Below, piece after piece: positions 1 to 6,725 of a stretch of DNA of 9,102 nucleotides. Positions within the stretch are counted from its first letter, which is position 1. Each line of letters starts with the position of its first letter. Location of the stretch: assembly GCA_913054445.1 (NCBI GenBank), contig CAJXIK010000069.1, forward strand, positions 1 to 9,102. The letters are read 5' to 3'. Source of the stretch: an uncultured Bermanella sp. (lineage in GTDB: Bacteria; Pseudomonadota; Gammaproteobacteria; Pseudomonadales; Oceanobacteraceae). A program made the translations under genes and the position numbers. Below the pieces are notes generated by a model. That model made no database searches, was not told where the DNA came from, and saw nothing but the letters and a program-made list of their open reading frames with translations.

Positions 1-49
1 CACAGTTTATTAGTGCATCGGTTATTGTGGAAATTTAGGCAACCGCTAG

Positions 50-67
50 CTGTCACCCCCCTGTCAC
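50..67 (+). promoter_or_regulatory. Pho box (PhoB site) upstream of the alkaline phosphatase pair
   Basis: Two identical CTGTCAC half-sites lie at 50-56 and 61-67, separated by CCCC, giving the 11-bp start-to-start spacing of an enteric-type Pho box. Exactly 10 bp after the second half-site comes a plausible -10 (TATTTT, 78-83, 4 of 6 matches to TATAAT), which is the spacing known for PhoB-activated promoters, where the Pho box replaces the -35. This predicts transcription starting near 90 and a leader of about 60 nt. Activation under phosphate limitation by phosphorylated PhoB is inferred from the match and from the phosphatase genes it serves. Confidence 0.88.
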
Positions 68-77
68 ACCCTCCGTT

Positions 78-83
78 TATTTT
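78..83 (+). promoter_or_regulatory. -10 element of the Pho promoter for the alkaline phosphatase operon
   Basis: TATTTT lies 10 bp downstream of the Pho box. The same 10-bp gap recurs in the two minus-strand Pho promoters of this window, which supports the choice. No good -35 hexamer is present, as expected for a promoter needing PhoB. Confidence 0.6.
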
Positions 84-149
84 CTTCTTTGTCACCTACG
101 GAAAACTCAATCCATTCTGGCGTTTTTTAAACACATTTGGGAGTCACAC

Positions 150-1760
150 ATGAAAATAAAACCGATTTCGCTAGCAAGCACCCTCGCCTTGGCCGTCGCA
201 CTTGCAGCCACTTCCACGGTGAATGCGGGCGTCATTCCCGCACACCAGTTGTCTAACCCTTGGTTCACAGACGCACAAGCCAGCATGGCTGATAAGGCGT
301 CACAAAAAAATACTCAGCGCGCCAAGAACGTCATCCTCTTTGTGGGGGATGGCATGGGCATCTCTACCCTTACCGCCGCGCGGATTTTGCAAGGGCAAAA
401 CAATGGCCACAGCGGTGAAGAAGGCTTGCTCAGCTTTGAGCATTTTCCCCATAGCGCCCTCGTCAAGACCTACAACGTGGATGCGCAGACGCCAGATTCG
501 GCAGGCACCATGACGGCTATGGTCTCTGGCATAAAAACCGATAAGGGCATCATCGGCTTAAACGAAGATGCCAACTACGGCGACTGCCAATCGGCCCAGG
601 GTAACGAGGTGGTGACCGCCCTCGAGCTGGCCGAGATCGCCGGTTTGGCCAGTGGCGTCATTTCCACCGCGCGCATCACCCACGCCACCCCCGCCGCCAC
701 CTACGCCAAGTCGGCCAACCGTAACTGGGAAGACATCTCGGATATGGCGGGTGTGAGCGGCGGTCAAGATTGTGAGGACATCGCCTCGCAGCTGGTGAAT
801 TTTGAAGCCAACCTAGAGGCGCGCTACCCGGGCATAGATGTGGATGGCATCGATGTGGTGATGGGGGGCGGGCGTCGTCATTTCATGCCGAAGGACGCAC
901 AATATAATTTAGAAAAAGCGCTCAGCGAAAGCCCAGAGGGAGATCGCAGCGATGGCCGCCACCTTATTAACGAGTGGCAAGCGCACTATACGCAGGGACG
1001 CTTCTTAAGCAATCAGGCCGATTTCGATGCCCTAGATACGCGCAACGGCGCGCCGGTTTTTGCCCTGTTTAACGAGTCCCACATGCGCTACGAGGCAGAC
1101 CGTGGTAACGACATTGGCGGCGAACCCTCATTGTCGGCCATGACCCAAAAAGCCATCGAGGTGCTGGCCCATAATGAAAACGGATTTTTCCTCACGGTGG
1201 AGGCCGGTCGCATCGACCACGGCCATCATGCTGGTAATGCCTACAACGCCTTGGAAGACACCATAGAGCTGTCGAGGGCGGTGCAAATTGCCCTCGACAA
1301 CACCAACCCCGCCGAGACCTTAATCTTGGTCACCGCCGATCACAGCCATGTGATGACCATGGCAGGCTATCCCAAACGCGGCAATCCTATCTTGGGCAAA
1401 GTCATCTCGGTGGGGCAAACCGAGCCACAGCTGGCCGCCGATGGGCAGCCTTACACCACCCTGGGGTACGCCAACGGCCTGGGCTTCATGGACTTAGCCG
1501 AGCAAACCAACGCCGATGCAGGCTATGGCCACAGCGCCGAACACGGCCACCATGTTGGCCGTGCCGATTTAACCTCGGTGAACACTCAGGCTCCTGGCTT
1601 TCACCAAGAGGCCACTGTGCCCCTCGGCTCTGAAACCCACGCCGGGGAAGACATCACCCTGCACGCCAACGGCCCCGGCGCGCACCTCGCCCAAGGGGTT
1701 ATGGAACAAAGCAACGTCTTTCACATCATTAAAAATGCACTTGGCCTCAACAGCAAATAA
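150..1760 (+). CDS. phoA: Alkaline phosphatase, PhoA family, secreted (first of two tandem copies)
   Basis: This is a periplasmic or secreted phosphomonoesterase (EC 3.1.3.1) that would release phosphate from organic esters using two Zn and one Mg. The 536-aa product starts with a Sec signal peptide (cleavage likely after VNA, residue 26). By alignment to E. coli PhoA from memory, the metal ligands and active site are present: D67 in VGDGMG, nucleophile S117 in PDSAGT, T180, R191, E351, D356, H360, D397-H398 in TADHSH, and H497 in ETHAGE. The E. coli D153 and K328 positions are both His (H178, H357), as in many non-enteric enzymes. C146 and C208, the only cysteines, could form a disulfide. 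A His-rich loop (HSAEHGHH, 461-468) is missing from the tandem copy. GGGAG at 139-143 lies 6 nt before the ATG and supports this start. It is the first gene of a Pho-box operon. Confidence 0.95.
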   Translation: MKIKPISLASTLALAVALAATSTVNAGVIPAHQLSNPWFTDAQASMADKASQKNTQRAKNVILFVGDGMGISTLTAARILQGQNNGHSGEEGLLSFEHFPHSALVKTYNVDAQTPDSAGTMTAMVSGIKTDKGIIGLNEDANYGDCQSAQGNEVVTALELAEIAGLASGVISTARITHATPAATYAKSANRNWEDISDMAGVSGGQDCEDIASQLVNFEANLEARYPGIDVDGIDVVMGGGRRHFMPKDAQYNLEKALSESPEGDRSDGRHLINEWQAHYTQGRFLSNQADFDALDTRNGAPVFALFNESHMRYEADRGNDIGGEPSLSAMTQKAIEVLAHNENGFFLTVEAGRIDHGHHAGNAYNALEDTIELSRAVQIALDNTNPAETLILVTADHSHVMTMAGYPKRGNPILGKVISVGQTEPQLAADGQPYTTLGYANGLGFMDLAEQTNADAGYGHSAEHGHHVGRADLTSVNTQAPGFHQEATVPLGSETHAGEDITLHANGPGAHLAQGVMEQSNVFHIIKNALGLNSK

Positions 1761-1762
1761 TC

Positions 1763-1767
1763 AGGAG
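1763..1767 (+). promoter_or_regulatory. Ribosome binding site that sets the start of the second alkaline phosphatase
   Basis: AGGAG lies 6 nt before ATG 1774 and 9 nt before ATG 1777. An in-frame ATG at 1735 inside the first gene would lack this site and would put 13 residues ahead of the lipoprotein signal, so the start is taken as 1774. Confidence 0.8.
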
Positions 1768-1773
1768 ATCATC

Positions 1774-3414
1774 ATGATGAATTTAAAAACACTGGCAGTG
1801 TGCATAAGCGTAGCGGGATTAACCGCCTGTGGCAGCGACGATGGCAGCTCTGCTAGCGGTGACCCACTGCTCAACAGCCGCGACAACCCTTGGTACATAA
1901 ACTCGGCGCGCTCGGTTCAACAGGCGCAGTTAAATAGCGAGGCCATCAACACACTGCGCGGCGCGGCCAAGAATATTATTTTATTTGTGGGCGATGGCAT
2001 GGGGGCCTCCACGGTCACCGCGGCACGCATTCGTGACGGCCAATTAAAAGGCATGCTGGGGGAAGAAAATAACCTCAGCTTCGACACCTTTCCGTTTGTG
2101 GGTCTCGCCAAAACTTACAACGTAGACGCGCAAACCCCAGACTCCGCCGGCACTATGACCGCCATGATGAGCGGCGTAAAAACCGACAAGGGCGTTATCG
2201 GTTTAGATGAGGGGGCCAACTATGCAGAGTGTGATTCGGCCCAGGGCAAAGAACTGGTCAGCGCCCTAGAGCTGGCCGAGATGGCCGGTTTATCCACCGG
2301 CGTGATCTCCACCGCGCGCATCACCCACGCCACCCCTGCCGCCGCCTATGCCAAATCGGCCAACCGCAACTGGGAGGATGATTCGGACATGAGCGGCGTC
2401 AGCGGTGGCTGTGTTGACATCGCCTCGCAGCTGGTCAATTTTGAAGGCAACCTCGAGGCGCGCTATCCGGGCCTAGACGTGAACGGCATAGAGGTGGTCA
2501 TGGGGGGTGGCCGCCGTCACTTCTTGCCTAAAGATGCACAGTACAACGTGGAAAAAGACGCCGCCAACGGGGCCGAAGGTGATCGCGGCGACGGCCAAGA
2601 TTTACTCAGCCTATGGCGCACACACTACCCACAGGGCAGGCTAGTACACGACCAAAGTGCCTTCGACGCCATTGACGTTAACAGTGATCAACCCGTGTTT
2701 GGCTTGTTTAACGAGTCGCACATGCTGTACGAGGCCGATCGCGGCAACGATATTTTAGGGGAGCCCTCCTTAACGCAGATGACCACAAAGGCCATAAATA
2801 TTTTAGACAACAACGAAAAAGGCTTCTTCTTAACGGTGGAATCTGGGCGCATCGATCACGCCCACCACGCGGGCAACGCCTACAACGCCTTAGGTGAAAC
2901 CATCGAGCTTGCTAAGGCGGTACAGGCGGCCATGGACGCCACCAACCCAGAGGAAACCCTAATCATCGTCACCGCCGATCACAGCCATGTGTTCACCATC
3001 GCCGGTTACCCTAAGCGCGGCAACGACATCTTAGGCAAGCTGGTGAGCGTGGGGGAAACCGAACCGGCACTGGCCAAAGATGATCTGCCGTACACGACGC
3101 TGGGCTACACCAATGGCCGAGGCTTCAAAGACCTCGGCGCTGAAACCAATGCCGACGCCGCGTACGGTGCCGCCATCGTCAGCGAGCGGGCTGACCTCAG
3201 CGGCATAAACACCGCCGAGGCGGGCTTTCATCAAGAGAGCCATGTTCCTAGCAGCGCAGAAACCCACGCCGGTGAAGACGTTGCTATCTATGCCAGCGGC
3301 CCGGGCGCGCACTTAGTGAGCGGCACCCACGAGCAAAACATCCTGTTTCACATCATGGAGCGGGCCGCTGACCTCACCAACAAGGCCGAGCGGGCATTGG
3401 CGAACACACCTTAG
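1774..3414 (+). CDS. phoA: Alkaline phosphatase, PhoA family, predicted lipoprotein (second tandem copy)
   Basis: This is a paralog of the preceding gene, similar along its whole length, with the same phosphomonoesterase role. From ATG 1774 the product is 546 aa. Its N-terminus is a lipoprotein signal with lipobox LTAC (residues 16-19, lipidated C19) followed by Gly, not Asp, at +2, which by the enteric rule suggests outer-membrane sorting. A Ser/Asp/Gly-rich tether follows. Catalytic residues are kept: D73, nucleophile S124, T187, R198, E356, D361, H365, D402-H403 and H498, with His (H185, H362) at the E. coli D153 and K328 positions. C153 and C213 match the Cys pair of the first copy. It begins 13 bp after the first gene's stop with its own Shine-Dalgarno, so the two are almost certainly cotranscribed from the Pho box at 50-67. 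The two copies probably differ mainly in cell location. Confidence 0.94.
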   Translation: MMNLKTLAVCISVAGLTACGSDDGSSASGDPLLNSRDNPWYINSARSVQQAQLNSEAINTLRGAAKNIILFVGDGMGASTVTAARIRDGQLKGMLGEENNLSFDTFPFVGLAKTYNVDAQTPDSAGTMTAMMSGVKTDKGVIGLDEGANYAECDSAQGKELVSALELAEMAGLSTGVISTARITHATPAAAYAKSANRNWEDDSDMSGVSGGCVDIASQLVNFEGNLEARYPGLDVNGIEVVMGGGRRHFLPKDAQYNVEKDAANGAEGDRGDGQDLLSLWRTHYPQGRLVHDQSAFDAIDVNSDQPVFGLFNESHMLYEADRGNDILGEPSLTQMTTKAINILDNNEKGFFLTVESGRIDHAHHAGNAYNALGETIELAKAVQAAMDATNPEETLIIVTADHSHVFTIAGYPKRGNDILGKLVSVGETEPALAKDDLPYTTLGYTNGRGFKDLGAETNADAAYGAAIVSERADLSGINTAEAGFHQESHVPSSAETHAGEDVAIYASGPGAHLVSGTHEQNILFHIMERAADLTNKAERALANTP

Positions 3415-3435
3415 AGCACACTCCTTAGAGCACAC
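3409..3435 (+). repeat. 14-bp tandem direct repeat at the end of the second alkaline phosphatase
   Basis: CCTTAGAGCACAC occurs at 3409-3421 and again, identical, at 3423-3435, one base apart. The first copy contains the TAG stop codon (3412-3414). A looser third match (TCTTAAAG) follows at 3437-3444. It looks like a local slippage duplication. No function is evident. Confidence 0.8.
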
Positions 3436-3450
3436 GTCTTAAAGTAGGTA

Positions 3451-3482
3451 ATCCGCCAACGGCATGTTGTCTGTTGGCGGAT
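3451..3482 (+). terminator. Strong hairpin between the phosphatase pair and the 225-aa gene
   Basis: A perfect 10-bp inverted repeat pairs ATCCGCCAAC (3451-3460) with GTTGGCGGAT (3473-3482) around a 12-nt loop. It sits 36 bp after the second phosphatase stop. There is no T-run on either side, so it is not a standard intrinsic terminator. It may be a weak terminator, an mRNA 3'-end stabiliser or an attenuator that lowers expression of the downstream gene. The hairpin itself is certain from the sequence and its function is inferred. Confidence 0.5.
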
Positions 3483-3523
3483 GACAAACATCATTTAGGC
3501 CAGTATTTATGGCGGAGAAACAC

Positions 3524-4201
3524 ATGAAAAAACTCAGCTTAATCGGCTTCGTGCTAGCGTCTTTTACCATGCAGGCACACGCATCTTTAGGGAATATCTG
3601 CCAGCCCCTGCAAAAGGCCGCAAAGGTTCAATACAGCATAGAAACACGCCAACCAACGGGCCAACAAAGTCGGCAAGATTTCACCCTATGGCGCACGTCA
3701 CAGAAGGTCGCCCACCAATACCCGCTTAAGTCTCTCAGCCAACAATGGACGCGCAGCCATGATGGCCGCCTGACCCAAACTCAGTATTTTGAGCAAGAGC
3801 TACGCGCCATCGAGTTTGAGACACAAAGCCCACAAGATAGCAGCCAGGCACATTGGCAAAAGAAGTTTCAGCTGATCAGCAGCCAATTAATTAAGGCGAT
3901 GGATCTTGTCACCAGCAAGGGCCGCGCGTGTGATCTGCTCGAGTATTATCAGCTAGAAAAAGACGGCGTTCTTCACCAACTTAGTTGGCTGCCCAATAAA
4001 AACCTCGTCAGTCGCTACCGCATAAGCTCTGCCAAGATGAGCAAAGAGTGGCTGTTGCAGTCGGTTAATTATGATGCCGATCTCGTCGCTGATTTTTTTA
4101 ATGCAAGGGATCACTATCAAGCCACCGATTTTGCAGATATAGGCGACCACGAGTCTGACCCTGTGTTGAGTAAGTTAATTCACTTGGGGTTTAGCCGCTA
4201 A
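3524..4201 (+). CDS. Secreted protein of unknown function, 225 aa
   Basis: I do not recognise this family. The start at 3524 is chosen because GGAG (3514-3517) lies 6 nt upstream and because the product then begins with a compact Sec signal peptide (MKKLSLIGFV..., cleavage likely after AHA, residue 20). An alternative ATG at 3509 would overlap that ribosome site. The mature part of about 205 aa is polar and Gln-rich, with no membrane segment. It has two cysteines (C26 and C136), a likely periplasmic disulfide. Alternating polar/hydrophobic stretches with aromatic residues (residues 52-98 and 148-167) suggest a mostly beta-sheet fold, loosely like LolA/RseB-type lipid or protein binders, but this is only an impression. 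It lies 109 bp downstream of the phosphatase pair on the same strand with no clear promoter of its own, so it may be expressed by read-through from the Pho promoter. Confidence 0.8.
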   Translation: MKKLSLIGFVLASFTMQAHASLGNICQPLQKAAKVQYSIETRQPTGQQSRQDFTLWRTSQKVAHQYPLKSLSQQWTRSHDGRLTQTQYFEQELRAIEFETQSPQDSSQAHWQKKFQLISSQLIKAMDLVTSKGRACDLLEYYQLEKDGVLHQLSWLPNKNLVSRYRISSAKMSKEWLLQSVNYDADLVADFFNARDHYQATDFADIGDHESDPVLSKLIHLGFSR

Positions 4202-4222
4202 GTGGGGCTTGACGGCTTTTCT
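4193..4222 (+). terminator. Possible weak intrinsic terminator after the 225-aa gene
   Basis: AGCCG (4193-4197) can pair with CGGCT (4213-4217), followed by TTTTCTT starting at the last paired base. The 5-bp stem and 15-nt loop are weak, and the left arm overlaps the last codons of the gene. Confidence 0.3.
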
Positions 4223-4244
4223 TGAGTAAGAGCAAACATAGATA

Positions 4245-4436
4245 GTGAAGATGGCGTGGGCTATAAAAACCGTTGTGATACTAGCCCTGCTTGCCATCCT
4301 CATAATTCACATCTTCTTTCTGTTTATATCCCGCCTAAAATTCATCGCACAAAACACGAATGTAAAAACGCTAAACGTCAGCAACAACACTGCCTCGATC
4401 ATGGCCTTGATTTACAGATATAAGGTAAGTGCTTGA
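4245..4436 (+). CDS. Small single-span membrane protein, 61-63 aa, hypothetical
   Basis: This open frame starts at GTG 4245 (63 aa) or, more likely, at ATG 4251 (61 aa). It encodes one strongly hydrophobic segment (about residues 8-30 from GTG, TVVILALLAILIIHIFFLFI) followed by a basic, polar tail of about 33 residues. The order would be a short N-terminus, one membrane helix, then the tail. I recognise no family. Neither start has a good ribosome site (only a poor GTGAAG before the ATG), and no promoter is evident. It ends 28 bp before the stop of the convergent 736-aa gene. The well-formed membrane segment argues for a real gene, while the weak translation signals argue against, so it is kept as tentative. 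Confidence 0.35.
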   Translation: MKMAWAIKTVVILALLAILIIHIFFLFISRLKFIAQNTNVKTLNVSNNTASIMALIYRYKVSA

Positions 4437-4464
4437 TGCCCACACACGACATCAGGTAACCCCC

Positions 4465-6675
4465 TTAATTTATCCGCTCAATGCTCTCTAGGTAACGAAT
4501 AGCTGGCTGCCCCATGTAGGAATCTCTCTTACCAGAAATCATTATCTGCGCCCCTATGATCGAAGGGTTCAGCTGGGGGTTAAACTGATCCCTGAACTCA
4601 GCGTCTAATTTCACATTAATCTGTTTGCTGCCGTCATTTATATCCTGCAATAACAGGCCATAAATACCATTTACCGCTCCCACCACAAAACCATTCAGCG
4701 TCAATGACGTGCCAGAGGTGGCATCTAAAGCCTCGGACACTGAAGAGTATAATGTGTCATCGTCACATCCCGGTGCTTCACTGTGAGCTAAACCAAGATC
4801 AATAATCTCACTCACATCACGTACGCCAGGCTGCGACATATAAGCGCTGCGCATGCCAGTAATTTTAATCTTATGTTGCAATATATTTGGGTTAAGCAGC
4901 GGGCTAAACTGTGCACGCTGATGGCTCTCTAATTTAATATTTATGCGCAGGCTCGCATCATTAATATCATTTAACAGCAAAGCATAAATACCATTTAGCT
5001 CAGCATTCACCACTCCTTCGACAGTCACGACAGTGCCATCGGCAAGACTTAGAGCTTGGTTCACACTAAGCGCAGCGGCCACAACCTCAATGGCAGAGAC
5101 ATTTATAACACCAGGCTGAGACATATAGTCATTCTTAACCCCTGTCACTAAAATAGTTTCACCCACTATGCTTGGATTTAATTGTGGGCTAAATTCCTCT
5201 CTAAATTGGTATTCCAGTTTAATAAAAATAGAGTCATCGGGTGCTTGCAGATCGTTTATCTGTAAAGCATAAATACCATTTATAGCTTCGGTTACCGTAC
5301 CCACTAGTTGCAAAGGGGTGCCGTTATGACTGGCCAAGGCCTCCGTAACACTTAAGGCCGCTACAGGCGCTGTTGGTGGATCTGTAGGAGTAGGATCAAG
5401 CGGTGAGTCGTTACCACCATTCACAGCAGAGGGCGCAGCAAACGCACCATTGGCAAACGTCGATGGATCCCAAGGGTTGTAACCGTTACTCGGGGTGCTC
5501 CAGGGATTGCCATTATCTGGGTCATCCATCTCAGCCGCCGCTTTCGCATACGGCGTTATTTCTCCGGCGCTATGCCCATTATTATTGTCAAATTTAGTAT
5601 AGCTTTCTGGAGTGGCCAGCCAGTTAATAATATTGATACTTAAAGTGGCAGCATCACCTGGGTCGGTCCAACCTGGATAGGTTTTTTTGATGGAGCCGCT
5701 ATCTTGTCGGCGGTATTTAGGCGTCGCATCTTCAATGGGCGATGAATCACCAATAAACGCCGCCTTACCTAAACCTGACTTGGCGATGGCAACATACGGC
5801 CCCTCATCACGACCTCCAAAATACAAGCCGCTATCGATGGCATACTTCCAAGGTGTGGCACCGTCCTGCTCAGATAAATACACTAAGCCTTTGGCTCTTG
5901 TTGGGTCGGTAATGGCGAGAGTGGCACCCGCCGCCATCAATATAGGCTCAACCCCTTGCGTAATGCCTTCGCTGTGCACGGCATCGGCAACATCACTCAC
6001 CCCAGCTAAATAGTCCAGTGCATTAAAGCGAAAGCGAATACCGAAGTTGTCTGCCAGCCAGCCTTGACCGCTACCTGGGTTACGTAAATCACCGTATTCA
6101 CCCGAGTAGTTATATTTCGCCAGCGTCGAACGGTTATAGCCATTAAATACTTCGGTGGCATCCCAGGTATTTAAATTTCGATCGGCATTATAATGATCGC
6201 CAATAAAGTATATACCTTTACCGGCCGCCACAAACTGCTCTAATGCTTGATATTCACTGATCGTAAAGGGACGATTGGTTTCTGCCAATACCAACACATC
6301 TGCATGTTCAATGGCCCCATAAGTGATAATCGCTTCGTTGCTTGCTGACGTGTTGCTGGGCGTATTTAGATCATCGGAGTAAAGAATCAAACCGTCGTTA
6401 TTAAGGTCGATACCACGATACTCTTCGACTCGGTAACCTTCTAAGACCAACGCATCGGCAAAGTCTGAAAAGCCACCATCGATGACCCAATCGGCATTGC
6501 CTTCCGTTCCCCCATGAGAAACATCAAACAGTACCGTTTTACCATTACTGGCTTGCATCGTAGGTGACTTAATCGCTGCATTCGCATTCCATTGATAATC
6601 ACCAGCAGAAGAGAAGCAACTCAAGCTCACCAGCCCCAGTCCAATTGCGGTTACTACATTCTTTTTAACAGTCAT
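4465..6675 (-). CDS. Pho-controlled secreted protein: ThuA/GATase-like domain plus three OB-fold-like repeats, 736 aa
   Basis: The function is unknown. The start at 6675 is set by AAAGGA (6683-6688) 7 nt upstream and a Sec signal peptide (cleavage likely after FSSA, residue 24). The in-frame ATG at 6732 lies inside the Pho box and is rejected. Residues about 45-355 form an alpha/beta domain like ThuA/GATase-like or DUF4350-type proteins: VLFDVSHGG (48-56), HADVLVLAE (124-132), a stretch like S-x-x-E-x-x-A-L-x-x-F-V (140-149) then GKGIYFIGDH (152-161), and AAFIGDSSPIED (305-316). No Cys is available as an amidotransferase nucleophile. Residues 90-101 match an EF-hand loop. A Pro/Asn/Gly-rich linker (about 385-438) leads to three repeats (441-532, 537-627, 645-735) that look like OB folds of the DUF6359 kind, found with secreted nucleases. 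A Pho box precedes it, downstream of cpdB. Nucleic-acid binding or processing for phosphorus uptake is my inference. Confidence 0.88.
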   Translation of the reverse strand: MTVKKNVVTAIGLGLVSLSCFSSAGDYQWNANAAIKSPTMQASNGKTVLFDVSHGGTEGNADWVIDGGFSDFADALVLEGYRVEEYRGIDLNNDGLILYSDDLNTPSNTSASNEAIITYGAIEHADVLVLAETNRPFTISEYQALEQFVAAGKGIYFIGDHYNADRNLNTWDATEVFNGYNRSTLAKYNYSGEYGDLRNPGSGQGWLADNFGIRFRFNALDYLAGVSDVADAVHSEGITQGVEPILMAAGATLAITDPTRAKGLVYLSEQDGATPWKYAIDSGLYFGGRDEGPYVAIAKSGLGKAAFIGDSSPIEDATPKYRRQDSGSIKKTYPGWTDPGDAATLSINIINWLATPESYTKFDNNNGHSAGEITPYAKAAAEMDDPDNGNPWSTPSNGYNPWDPSTFANGAFAAPSAVNGGNDSPLDPTPTDPPTAPVAALSVTEALASHNGTPLQLVGTVTEAINGIYALQINDLQAPDDSIFIKLEYQFREEFSPQLNPSIVGETILVTGVKNDYMSQPGVINVSAIEVVAAALSVNQALSLADGTVVTVEGVVNAELNGIYALLLNDINDASLRINIKLESHQRAQFSPLLNPNILQHKIKITGMRSAYMSQPGVRDVSEIIDLGLAHSEAPGCDDDTLYSSVSEALDATSGTSLTLNGFVVGAVNGIYGLLLQDINDGSKQINVKLDAEFRDQFNPQLNPSIIGAQIMISGKRDSYMGQPAIRYLESIERIN
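4471..5355 (-). repeat. Three protein-level repeats (OB-fold-like) in the 736-aa protein
   Basis: Residues 441-532, 537-627 and 645-735 repeat the same layout: S-V-x-x-A-L...G-T, then NGIYAL/NGIYGL (466, 561, 669), I-x-I/V-K-L, F-S/N-P-x-L-N-P-x-I (495, 590, 698) and YM-S/G-QP (517, 612, 720). Spacing is 95 then 108 residues, the extra length being an inserted stretch with the only mature Cys (C637). The DNA copies have diverged, so the duplications are old. Confidence 0.85.
6373..6408 (-). other. EF-hand/dockerin-like calcium loop in the 736-aa protein
   Basis: Residues 90-101 read D-L-N-N-D-G-L-I-L-Y-S-D. They fit the 12-residue EF-hand loop pattern: acidic or Asn at 1, 3 and 5, Gly at 6, Ile at 8 and acidic at 12. 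Calcium binding is inferred from the pattern. The flanking helices were not established. Confidence 0.55.
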
Positions 6676-6709
6676 TGTTAGATCCTTTAAGAGAGTTAAC
6701 AGCAACCAT

Positions 6710-6715
6710 AGGTTA
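6710..6715 (-). promoter_or_regulatory. Likely -10 of the Pho promoter for the 736-aa gene
   Basis: TAACCT on the minus strand lies exactly 10 bp downstream of the fourth, degenerate Pho half-site (6726-6732). It differs by one base from the -10 proposed for cpdB (TAACAT). Match to TATAAT is only 3 of 6, so the call rests on spacing. Transcription would start near 6703, leaving a leader of about 28 nt. Confidence 0.45.
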
Positions 6716-6725
6716 AAAAGTGTGC

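Noticed and set aside
89..95. Third Pho-like half-site (TTGTCAC) upstream of the first alkaline phosphatase
   Set aside because: It is 28 bp from the second half-site, out of the 11-bp phase, and lies at or after the predicted transcription start, so it is probably chance.
558..767. Antisense reading frames inside the phosphatase genes (also 1917-2111 and 3031-3312)
   Set aside because: They lie opposite strongly conserved coding sequence, have low-complexity or unconvincing translations, and lack start signals. They are shadows of the real genes.
3481..3509. Sigma70-like promoter for the 225-aa gene (ATGACA, 17 bp, TATTTA)
   Set aside because: The -10 matches only 3 of 6, and the implied start near 3516 would remove the ribosome site at 3514-3517.
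4434..4456. TGATG/CATCA hairpin as a two-way terminator between the convergent genes
   Set aside because: A 5-bp stem with an 11-nt loop and no T-run in either direction.
5403..6013. Plus-strand reading frames inside the 736-aa gene and inside cpdB (7548-8856)
   Set aside because: No ribosome sites, no domain-like content, and fully covered by genes on the other strand with clear motifs.
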